In this document: piece by piece, positions 32,501-39,929 of the stretch
Position numbering within the stretch: the stretch's first letter is position 1
Layout: every line of letters starts with the position of its first letter
Assembly: GCA_964655475.1 (NCBI GenBank)
Contig: CAZZMO010000013.1
Location: forward strand, 1-39,929
Source of the DNA: VGMA01 sp964655475
GTDB taxonomy: Bacteria > Chlamydiota > Chlamydiia > Chlamydiales > VGMA01
Direction: 5' to 3'
DNA: 39,929 nucleotides
Program-made: the position numbers and the translations under genes
Notes under the pieces: model-generated
Told to the model about the DNA's origin: nothing
The model's database searches: none
The model's input: the letters and a program-made list of their open reading frames with translations, nothing else

Positions 32501-33832
32501 ATGCTCACACAAGATTTAGAACAATGCTGGATCGAGTTCCTCTCATTCGTAAAAAAGAGCTGTAGCAATGCAGAATATCAGAACTGGCTCGCCCCCATCA
32601 ATGTTCTCGAAATCACCACCGAATCGATTACTTTAGAAGTACCGAATGTCTTCGTGAGAGAATATCTCATGGACAATTATAAAAGGGAGCTTGCGACCTT
32701 TTTACCCACTAAAGAGAATCATGAACCTTCAATCCAATTTGTCATTGCAGAAGCAAAACCTGTCACATTAGATCAACCAGAACCAAAAGAAGAGCCAGTA
32801 GTTGCGACAGTCGACCTCAAACTGAACCGCTCCTATACATTTCAACACTTCATCGAAGGCCCTTCGAACCAATTTGTCAAATCTGCCGCCATGGGAGTTG
32901 CACTTCGTCCTGGTAAATCCTACAATCCCCTATTCATTCATGGTGGTGTAGGTCTTGGAAAAACGCACCTTCTTCATGGAATTGGCCACTATATCGGTGA
33001 TAAGCATAAAAAACTGAAAGTGCAGTGCATCACTACAGAAGGATTCATCAACGACCTCGTCGATAGCCTCCGGAATAAATCGGTCGATCAGATGAAAAAG
33101 TTCTACCGCTCTCTCGATGTCCTTCTCGTCGACGATATTCAATTCCTTCAAAGCAGACTCAACTTCGAAGAGGAGTTTTGCAACACCTTTGAATCCCTCA
33201 TCAATCAAAATAAACAGATTGTAATCACAAGTGATAAACCACCGAGCCAACTTAAACTCTCTGAGCGCTTAATCGCGAGGATGGAGTGGGGTCTTGTTGC
33301 AAACATCGGCATACCCGATCTAGAAACGAGAGTCGCGATTCTGCAACATAAAGCGGAACTCAAAGGGCTAAAAATTCCAAACCAAGTGGCTTTCTTCATC
33401 GCAGAGCACATCTTCCACAACGTCCGCCAATTAGAAGGAGCAATCAATCGACTGAGCGCATACTGTGGTCTTATGGGCTTTGACATCACACAAGAAATTG
33501 CAGAGAACACTCTTGGAGAAATGCTCCAATACGTTCCTCATAAAAAAATCACCGTCGATAGCATCTTAAAGAGCGTCTCTTCGATGTTTAACGTTCGGGT
33601 CAGTGACCTTCGGGGAACTTCTCGCCAAAAAGAGGTTGCCTTCCCCCGTCAGGTCGCAATGTATCTTGCAAAAGAACTCATCAATGATTCTCTCATGAAA
33701 CTTGCTTCAGCTTTTGGAGGGAAAACGCACTCTACCCTTCTCCACTCCTGGAATAAAATCAGAAAGCAGATCGAAAAAGATGAGACCTTGCGCCGTCAAA
33801 TCCAAATGACAAAGCAAAATCTCGAAGCTTAG
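32501..33832 (+). CDS. dnaA: Chromosomal replication initiator DnaA
   Basis: AAA+ replication initiator of 443 residues. Domain I starts CWIEFLSFVKKSCSNAEYQNWLAP; a short acidic/Pro linker (about 85-105) is domain II; domain III has Walker A GGVGLGKTHL near 148, Walker B LLVDDIQFL and sensor motifs; domain IV has the DNA-binding signature RGTSRQKEVAFPRQVAMYLAKEL and GGKTHSTLLHSWNKI. Start is ATG at 32501 with AAGG about 8 nt upstream. Chlamydiae often carry two dnaA genes; by position this is the one called dnaA_2. The 230-nt gap upstream has a possible TTGTGG-N16-TATACA (32461-32488), but that would start the RNA only a few bases before the ATG. Confidence 0.96.
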   Translation: MLTQDLEQCWIEFLSFVKKSCSNAEYQNWLAPINVLEITTESITLEVPNVFVREYLMDNYKRELATFLPTKENHEPSIQFVIAEAKPVTLDQPEPKEEPVVATVDLKLNRSYTFQHFIEGPSNQFVKSAAMGVALRPGKSYNPLFIHGGVGLGKTHLLHGIGHYIGDKHKKLKVQCITTEGFINDLVDSLRNKSVDQMKKFYRSLDVLLVDDIQFLQSRLNFEEEFCNTFESLINQNKQIVITSDKPPSQLKLSERLIARMEWGLVANIGIPDLETRVAILQHKAELKGLKIPNQVAFFIAEHIFHNVRQLEGAINRLSAYCGLMGFDITQEIAENTLGEMLQYVPHKKITVDSILKSVSSMFNVRVSDLRGTSRQKEVAFPRQVAMYLAKELINDSLMKLASAFGGKTHSTLLHSWNKIRKQIEKDETLRRQIQMTKQNLEA

Positions 33833-33838
33833 AGACTA

Positions 33839-34300
33839 TTAACGGATCCAGAATTGATAAGCAGTGGTATGAACTTTGACTACAAGTTCTTCCATCTCTA
33901 CTTCATCTCCACAAACATATCTCGGATCAAAAGATAAAAGGGCCGTATCTGTCTTACTATCTACAATTGCGTAGTACGGCACTGCAACAACCTTGGAATT
34001 CATCTTCGCTGAAGCGAGATTTGAAAGCTCTTGTTGTACTTCAAAGCAAAATTCACAAATATTCCCATCAAGATCTAAAAAGTATCTCTTAGGAAACTCT
34101 TCTCGACTCGGCATTACATCTTTTAAGAGAAGTTGGTGAAGATCCTTCGTAATGAAGAAATCATGATTTTCATCACTGACCGTTATTTTGCTATAGCTAC
34201 GATTCTCAAAAACAACGAGATTGGCATATTGTCTTAATGTAGCATAGGCTGCTTCTGCAAGTATAGTTGCTGAGGAATTCGTGATATTTTTTATAGACAT
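33839..34300 (-). CDS. Small protein, possible DsbD-type thioredoxin-like domain
   Basis: 153 residues, not firmly recognised. The second half, from FPKRYFLDLDGNICEFC to AVPYYAIVDSKTDTALLSFDPRY, resembles the C-terminal thioredoxin-like domain of DsbD-related proteins, in which a P-Y-Y-x-L/I-x-D strand follows the active-site helix. There is a C-E-F-C pair but not the normal placement for a thioredoxin active site. No signal peptide. It is the last of three minus-strand genes, 27 nt after the ComF-like gene, and converges on dnaA with 6 nt between stops. Could also be an unrelated chlamydial family. Confidence 0.55.
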   Translation of the reverse strand: MSIKNITNSSATILAEAAYATLRQYANLVVFENRSYSKITVSDENHDFFITKDLHQLLLKDVMPSREEFPKRYFLDLDGNICEFCFEVQQELSNLASAKMNSKVVAVPYYAIVDSKTDTALLSFDPRYVCGDEVEMEELVVKVHTTAYQFWIR

Positions 34301-34327
34301 AAGTTTTTTTTCGCAAAAGGATAAGAG

Positions 34328-34903
34328 TTATCCCCTTATTTGTCTAATACCATTCGATGGTTTAGTGTCAAAAATAGAAAGGAGAACGAAGGTGTGAGGA
34401 AAAAGAGAGCTGAGCTCTTCGATGATCTCATCGTAGGCTGAATCTGGCTTTAGATACCAATCGATGAGATAAATCGTTTGGTGACAAGGAAGCTCCTCTC
34501 CAGAATCTCTAATGATTGGGACTTGGAAAAAACAGGAGAGCTCTTCATGCCATGCATTCATGAGCCTCTTTTTGAGATGAGATCCTGGCACAAAGAAGAG
34601 GTGTGTGCACCAAGGAAGATCTAAAAAGGAGGCCTGAATCACAAGGAGCGCTGAGAAGAAACGGATCATTTTTTCATGTTGCTCCATCAGTGTTCTCAAC
34701 AAAAGACTTTCTAAAGGATCAATCGCAGGAAAAAGAGCCCCTCTTTCAAAAATGGATCCATGGCACTCCTCTTTCTTTTCTTGTGCATCAAGCAAGGAAA
34801 GCTGAGAAAAACAAGCTCTACATAAGCCACCGTTATTCATCAATAGCTCTTCACAGTGAAAACAGAGTGAGGGAAAACAAAAATAGAGAAGAGATGAAAT
34901 CAT
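34328..34903 (-). CDS. Degenerate ComF-like protein
   Basis: 191 residues. The N-terminus has the ComF double zinc ribbon: CFPSLCFHCEELLMNNGGLCRACF with C-x2-C and C-x2-C. The rest has the length and layout of a ComFC phosphoribosyltransferase domain, but key parts have eroded: the position of the PRPP loop (normally D-D-V/I-x-T-T-G) reads IYLIDWYLKPDSAYDEI, and the R-x-x-x-R-x-x-N segment reads KKRLMNAWHEELS. It may be a binding-only protein or a decaying gene. ComF supports DNA uptake in other bacteria. It starts within the stop of the giant gene upstream (4-nt overlap). Confidence 0.7.
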   Translation of the reverse strand: MISSLLYFCFPSLCFHCEELLMNNGGLCRACFSQLSLLDAQEKKEECHGSIFERGALFPAIDPLESLLLRTLMEQHEKMIRFFSALLVIQASFLDLPWCTHLFFVPGSHLKKRLMNAWHEELSCFFQVPIIRDSGEELPCHQTIYLIDWYLKPDSAYDEIIEELSSLFPHTFVLLSIFDTKPSNGIRQIRG

Positions 34904-37900
34904 TTAAGGGCAAAATGGGGATCGTCTAAGGTTCCTGCTACTGTGAGGACAAAAAGTTCTGTGATCTTGAAGAGTACATACTGCTTCATCTTGATCTGCA
35001 TCTGGATGTTCCCCGTCAAATCGACAAATGACTCTTTCTTTGTAGAGAGGTAGAAATGGGATCTTTTTCCTTCAGAGTAGCTGTTTCTGAGTTTCGTAAA
35101 GACGAGTTTTCCATTCTTGATGACATAATCCATCTCCCCATGGATGGGGACGAGAAGAACCATATCGAGGCCGAGGCGGCTAATGAGTTCAATCGGAATA
35201 TTGATCGGTTGGTGATCTCTCTTGAAGGTGTTTTGGAAAATGAGAGACCCTTTGCCTGTAAAACTATTCAAATCACCAATTGAGCCTGTAATATCTTGAA
35301 AAGTCATCTGATCTATACAAAATGGCTTGAGCCTCAAAGGACTATGCTTTACCTTTCTCATCAAAGAAGGTCTGAAATTACGAATGATAATTTCTGGAAT
35401 CTGGATTTGCCCACCCACCCCGTGAATTTTCGGGATCGTCACATTGATCGCTTCATCACTCACAGTCAAATTTTCAACGATGAGCTCCCCTTTATTCATT
35501 TTGACATGACCAAACATGGTGGTGAGCTCAGAGCCTGACAAGTGAAAATTCTTACCCTTAACATACCCTTCGAAGAAAGAGTTTTCTGGATGTTCTTTGA
35601 AGAAAGTAAATTCCCCGCCAACTTCATACCCCTTCCCGAGTTTAAAATCCTTGAGCATCCCCCCAACGTATGGAGCAAGGCGCCCTCCATGAATTTTGAC
35701 CGTCCCTAAAAAGGTCAACGCTTGGGCGTCATTCATTTTTGGTTTGGGCAAAAAGGAGAAGTCGAGACCACACATGTTCCCTTGTAAATGATGGACAATC
35801 AGCCCCTCTGCTGTTGCCAAACTCAGTCTGCATTCAACAGTTTCATCCTTCCCTTTCTTCATCTTGATTTCTGTCTGGTAAGGAGCTTCAGGAATCGTGT
35901 GGGATTCAATCGAAACGGCCCCATGTACCATGGGTACTTTGACCTTTAAATCGATGCTCTTTGGCGTATATTCGAAAGAACACTCTTTGATGTGCCGGTA
36001 ATGATTCAAGATGTGGTAATACCCTTCAGGGAGTTTACCTGTGAGCTTGTAATCAGATCCATCCAATACAAGTGTCAAAAGACATTCTGTTGAGCCTTGC
36101 CAAAAGTAAGGAAAGTGGCGAGAAACAGGCCCTAAGGAATGGATCCCATATTCAATTGCTTCGTTAGATGCAGTCACCAAGAGCCCTTCCACAACTACCT
36201 TCTTCTGATCCTTGATGGTAGCCCCTTGGCAGTTCAAAGAAAAACTCCTCTCAGGAGCTTTCTTCCCTTGAATTAAGAGATTCCCCTCAAGTAGAGAAAG
36301 TCCCTCTTCTAACCCATATACAAAACGGATCGGCTTGATGGTTTCGAGCACATATTCATCTTGATAAAGGCCCGGCGAAGTGATGGAGATATCTCCTCCT
36401 AACGAAGAGATAGAAGCAAATAAATTTCCTGTTACGTGGCATACTCCATTAAGTGCAGAGGGGCCATTAAACAGCTTGCCCACCTGCTCGAGATCGATCA
36501 TCATCGATTCAATCGGAAGGTGGAGCTCTTCCTTAGCAAAGGAATAAACCCCTTTTTCTACAAAGAGCCTTGTATCTTTACAAAGAAGAGCCAGATCAGA
36601 AATATCAATCTTGTCAGGCCCTTGTATCAATTTTGCTTGAATGAAGAGGTCGTCGAGATTGAAGCGGTGAATCTTCCAAATATCTCCCCTCTTTTCGATC
36701 CCAAAATTGACATCATTGAAATGGCGAGAGCCGATGTCGAGGTCGTGCCCCGCTAAAGAGATTTTCATCCCCTTCTCATCTTTCAAGAAGGCGATCTTCA
36801 CTTTTCCATCGAGAGCCTTTTTTGTTAAAAGCTCTGTTCCAATCCCAAGATGGACAAGCGTTGGAAGGCTAGCAAGAGAAAACTCTGTCGTCCCTTCTGC
36901 AAAATAAAACCCTTTTGTTGGAGAAAAGAAGCAGCGAGTCGACTGGAACTTTTCATTTAAAAAATGGCTCTTCTCTTCATCTAGTTTGATGTTCCAATGC
37001 TTTTTATTCCCATCGTATGTGCCCATTGCCATGAGACGGATGAGATCCATCGTTGCACTTTGAAGGCGGAGGTCGCAGGAAAGAAATGGATGCTCTCCAA
37101 AACCTACTTTGAGTTCCTTTCCGTAGAGGTGGTACATCTTCCCCTCTTTTGAAGGAAGCCTTCCCCGAATATCGATGAGGTGGACCTCACGGTCTACACT
37201 ATTGCATAAAAGATCAAAGCGGAAATCCTCTACCTGAAACAAATCATCAATGGCTAAGCTTCCATGAGTCAGCCTGCAAGCCATATCCCAATCGAGTTGG
37301 AGCTCCTCCCCTTCTTTTCTTCCTGAAATCCTCACCCCTTGAGGAAGCGATTCTATCTTCCCATCAAATGGTAACGTCCACTGTTGATCGAAGTGATGGA
37401 GGAGTTTTTCGAGCTGTAAACTACTGCCCTCGATATGATCTGCTTCGATGAGAAAACTCTGGAATCCTTCTTCTGCAAGAACAAACCGAGCCCTTCCTTG
37501 TAAGAGCATCCCCTCACTTTCAACAGAGAGATGATCGAGATCGAAAATGTTGTTCTCAAAGTTGAGCTCTGCAGCAATATCTTGCAGTTCAAGGGCATGC
37601 TCTTTTTCATGGAGTACACCTTTCTCTATCGAAAGACTCCCTTTCCACTGCCCTTTGGTAAAGTCGTAGTAGAGCTGCCCTGTGTGATTGAGAGAGAGTT
37701 CATGTGTCGAAGTCGCACATTTGGAGCTTTTCATATCCATTTTCAGATAAAGACCTTGTGGATCAAATTTCCCTTCTGCTACCAGAAGATCTCCTATCCA
37801 AACTTTTGGCTCTAATCGATCGGTGAAAAAATTCACGCTCCTTCCTGATAACGACTGTGTTTGAAACCAGCCCTGAGCTATAGCTCTTTGATAGAGAGCA

Positions 37901-39783
37901 AAAAGATCCTTTCCTTCGAAACCAAAAATATCATCGGTGAGGAAAAATCCAAAGGTGATCTCCTCCTTTTCTTCTTTTGGATGGATAAACTCTGACTTGC
38001 CTAAAACGTTCCAATACCCTTTTTGCCTATGGAACATCAAACTCGTAGAGACCTCTTCTAACGATGAAGATAAAGGCTCTTTCCCTTTCAAGAGATAAGC
38101 TACCATCCAATCTCGATTCATCCGACATTTCACCGCAAGGTCTGCGTCTGTGTAGGGACCAGAAATCAAAAGTTCAGTCCAAGCGCCAAATACATTTGCG
38201 GTCCATTTTGAAGGGAGAAATGCCCCTTTTTCAATCGCAACATCGATATCGATGTCAGAGATGCTGAGAGATTCCCCTCCCGCCCTTCCCATGATGATAT
38301 CTCCATGAAGAATGGAGATTGCCATGTCGGGAACAGCAAAGGGATCCTCTCTATCCATATCGAAGTCTGCTTTCAATGTGCACTTCGCACAAAAGCCGAG
38401 GAGATCTGCCGATTTCCAATAGATTTGGAGATGATCTGCGACTAACTGATCGATCCGAAACTCTGTAAGGCGACCCCTTTCGATCAACGCTCCCACTTCT
38501 ATGGTTAAACTCCCATCAGCAATCTGCACATCGTTGATGGGCTCGAAACCGAGACCGATGACATGTTGAATTACCCCAATTTGCTCTTTCGAAAGATCTT
38601 CAACGTGTGCCTTTACTCCAAAACTGTGATCATTTTCTGCTGTGATTGAAATCCCGAGTTTCGTGATATTTTCTTCCCCTGCATCTAAAAATAGCTTCAG
38701 ATCGAGATCAAGTGTATTCGGATCGAGAAGGCTCGGATGTCCTAGCAAAAGGATCGGCGAGAGATGCCCTTTCTGATCGAGATACCCTTGCAAATGGATT
38801 TCAGAATCTTGGAATGAATTGAACTGAATCGGTCCATGTAGATCTGAAAGTGCATATTCATTCGCACCATCAGGATCTTTGTAATGGATGAGCCCCCCTT
38901 TGATGAAGGACTTAAAAACGCAGTTTTGTGGGGCAAATCGCTCCCGAATATTTTGATCCCGCTTCCCTGTCGGATAATTGATCTCCATCTGCATGTTGTA
39001 GAGATGGGTCTCCATGTACTTATCGCGGTTGACAGCGTGAAAGTCTTGAACCACAATCGCTGCATTCACTTGACTTACTACCCCATCAGGATAAAATCCG
39101 ATCCATAGGCGTCCATCAATTTCACCCCCAGTCACATGGGTGAAAAAATCAGAAGGCTCTGAGAAAAAGCTGACCACATTCGAAATCCACGGCAGATCTC
39201 CCTCTTGAAGATCTACTTCCATGATGACCTCTTTCGGCCAAGAGTAGATTTGGACACCAACATCACTTGTTTTCATGAAACTACTATCTGATGAAAGAGC
39301 TAATCGCCCCAAACTCCCCTTTCTCGCTCCACTCATGAAAGAAAAATAGACAGAAGTAGAGGATTTTTCATCGATGAGCTCACCTTTCCCCTGATCAATA
39401 TCGACCATCCACCTCGACAAAAAACCATTCACGATCGAAAAGAGGGAAAATGACTCTTTTCCATTCCTCGCATCTAATACTATCGAAAGGTTGCTAATGA
39501 ACATCTTAGGAAAAGAGCGTTTGACACCCAAATCCAAATGATCTGCATGAAGTGCGCAAGAGCCTGTTTCCGTGGCAAGCAAGACATCAGTAAACACGAG
39601 CTTCCTCTGCCGCCAGTCTGCCTTTTCATAGGAGAAAACCCACTTCGTTTGACAAGGAAAGGAGATGTTGAGATAGGTTTTAACAGAAAATTGGAATATC
39701 TCGTGGCGGAATAATACCATAATGAGTGCAAGAAATAGAAGGAGCGAAACCTTCCACCACTTCTTGAAAACACTCATATTCAT
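34900..39783 (-). CDS. AsmA/TamB-like giant envelope protein
   Basis: 1627 residues with one N-terminal membrane helix (about 9-27, WWKVSLLLFLALIMVLF) and a periplasmic part rich in beta strands throughout, with recurring G-x-I/L-x-h-x-G and D-L-D-h patterns. The C-terminus ends FVLTVAGTLDDPHFALK, typical of AsmA-like proteins, in which a G-T-L-x-x-P motif closes the last strand. Such proteins (AsmA, YhdP, TamB) form long bridges across the periplasm for lipids or outer-membrane assembly. No TamA partner is in the window. Start ATG at 39783. Few cysteines. The subfamily, and whether it moves lipids, cannot be read from here. Confidence 0.75.
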   Translation of the reverse strand: MNMSVFKKWWKVSLLLFLALIMVLFRHEIFQFSVKTYLNISFPCQTKWVFSYEKADWRQRKLVFTDVLLATETGSCALHADHLDLGVKRSFPKMFISNLSIVLDARNGKESFSLFSIVNGFLSRWMVDIDQGKGELIDEKSSTSVYFSFMSGARKGSLGRLALSSDSSFMKTSDVGVQIYSWPKEVIMEVDLQEGDLPWISNVVSFFSEPSDFFTHVTGGEIDGRLWIGFYPDGVVSQVNAAIVVQDFHAVNRDKYMETHLYNMQMEINYPTGKRDQNIRERFAPQNCVFKSFIKGGLIHYKDPDGANEYALSDLHGPIQFNSFQDSEIHLQGYLDQKGHLSPILLLGHPSLLDPNTLDLDLKLFLDAGEENITKLGISITAENDHSFGVKAHVEDLSKEQIGVIQHVIGLGFEPINDVQIADGSLTIEVGALIERGRLTEFRIDQLVADHLQIYWKSADLLGFCAKCTLKADFDMDREDPFAVPDMAISILHGDIIMGRAGGESLSISDIDIDVAIEKGAFLPSKWTANVFGAWTELLISGPYTDADLAVKCRMNRDWMVAYLLKGKEPLSSSLEEVSTSLMFHRQKGYWNVLGKSEFIHPKEEKEEITFGFFLTDDIFGFEGKDLFALYQRAIAQGWFQTQSLSGRSVNFFTDRLEPKVWIGDLLVAEGKFDPQGLYLKMDMKSSKCATSTHELSLNHTGQLYYDFTKGQWKGSLSIEKGVLHEKEHALELQDIAAELNFENNIFDLDHLSVESEGMLLQGRARFVLAEEGFQSFLIEADHIEGSSLQLEKLLHHFDQQWTLPFDGKIESLPQGVRISGRKEGEELQLDWDMACRLTHGSLAIDDLFQVEDFRFDLLCNSVDREVHLIDIRGRLPSKEGKMYHLYGKELKVGFGEHPFLSCDLRLQSATMDLIRLMAMGTYDGNKKHWNIKLDEEKSHFLNEKFQSTRCFFSPTKGFYFAEGTTEFSLASLPTLVHLGIGTELLTKKALDGKVKIAFLKDEKGMKISLAGHDLDIGSRHFNDVNFGIEKRGDIWKIHRFNLDDLFIQAKLIQGPDKIDISDLALLCKDTRLFVEKGVYSFAKEELHLPIESMMIDLEQVGKLFNGPSALNGVCHVTGNLFASISSLGGDISITSPGLYQDEYVLETIKPIRFVYGLEEGLSLLEGNLLIQGKKAPERSFSLNCQGATIKDQKKVVVEGLLVTASNEAIEYGIHSLGPVSRHFPYFWQGSTECLLTLVLDGSDYKLTGKLPEGYYHILNHYRHIKECSFEYTPKSIDLKVKVPMVHGAVSIESHTIPEAPYQTEIKMKKGKDETVECRLSLATAEGLIVHHLQGNMCGLDFSFLPKPKMNDAQALTFLGTVKIHGGRLAPYVGGMLKDFKLGKGYEVGGEFTFFKEHPENSFFEGYVKGKNFHLSGSELTTMFGHVKMNKGELIVENLTVSDEAINVTIPKIHGVGGQIQIPEIIIRNFRPSLMRKVKHSPLRLKPFCIDQMTFQDITGSIGDLNSFTGKGSLIFQNTFKRDHQPINIPIELISRLGLDMVLLVPIHGEMDYVIKNGKLVFTKLRNSYSEGKRSHFYLSTKKESFVDLTGNIQMQIKMKQYVLFKITELFVLTVAGTLDDPHFALK

Positions 39784-39929
39784 GACATCAACCGTTTTCT
39801 ACCAATATACGATCTCCTGGAGTTTTTCTCTCTTAGATTTTCTCAATAACTTGTAGCGAGAGCCCCGGTATAAAGTATTTATTATAATGTAATTAAAAAT
39901 TAATTTATTTTTAAATTAATGTATGATAT

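Noticed and set aside
39784..39929. AT-rich end of the window as an attachment site or repeat
   Set aside because: Low-complexity A/T runs only; probably the promoter region of the giant gene.

Overview
This window comes from a member of the Chlamydiae outside the genus Chlamydia, a 'chlamydia-like organism' of the Parachlamydiales type. The evidence is gene content and gene order. There is an ATP/ADP translocase next to lepA, and a ytgA-ytgB-ytgCR-ytgD metal importer whose third gene is a permease fused to a DtxR-like repressor. That importer runs into dxr and an rseP-type protease. A separate block reads amiA-murE-pbp3-ftsL-rsmH, then two small chlamydial genes and dnaA. From memory, these two blocks correspond to the CT063-CT072 and CT268-CT275 neighbourhoods of C. 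trachomatis, which lie far apart there but are joined here. The family cannot be fixed from the window alone.

Layout. 1-4769 (minus): a NagZ-type glycosidase overlapping the end of a large secreted two-partner-secretion exoprotein. 4953-13030 (minus): one tightly packed operon, mrp-ytgA-ytgB-ytgCR-ytgD-dxr-rseP (Fe-S/NTPase factor, metal import, isoprenoid synthesis, intramembrane proteolysis). 13182-17520 (plus): a small basic chlamydial protein, a strongly structured leader, the ATP/ADP translocase npt1, a terminator, and lepA. 17534-23743: an accessory island between lepA and gnd. It holds an endonuclease/exonuclease/phosphatase-fold protein, two large tandem paralogues with a membrane segment and a C-terminal region that looks like a divergent NEL (IpaH/SspH) E3 ubiquitin ligase, a gene relic, a long inverted repeat, and an 18-cysteine protein built on CX9C spacing.

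23749-31123 (minus): gnd, then the cell-wall/division cluster read as mraZ-rsmH-ftsL-ftsI-murE-amiA-gnd. 31361-33832 (plus): two small genes and dnaA, divergent from mraZ. The intergenic region carries TGGG direct-repeat arrays facing both ways, matching the known MraZ operator pattern. 33839-39783 (minus): a 1627-residue AsmA/TamB-like envelope protein, a degenerate ComF-like protein and a small possibly thioredoxin-like protein, converging on dnaA.

The core genes fit an obligate intracellular bacterium that imports host ATP, scavenges metal, and keeps a minimal peptidoglycan/division module. The most unusual material is the 6.2-kb island between lepA and gnd, which looks like a host-interaction locus. 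No tRNA, rRNA, CRISPR array or intact transposase was seen.
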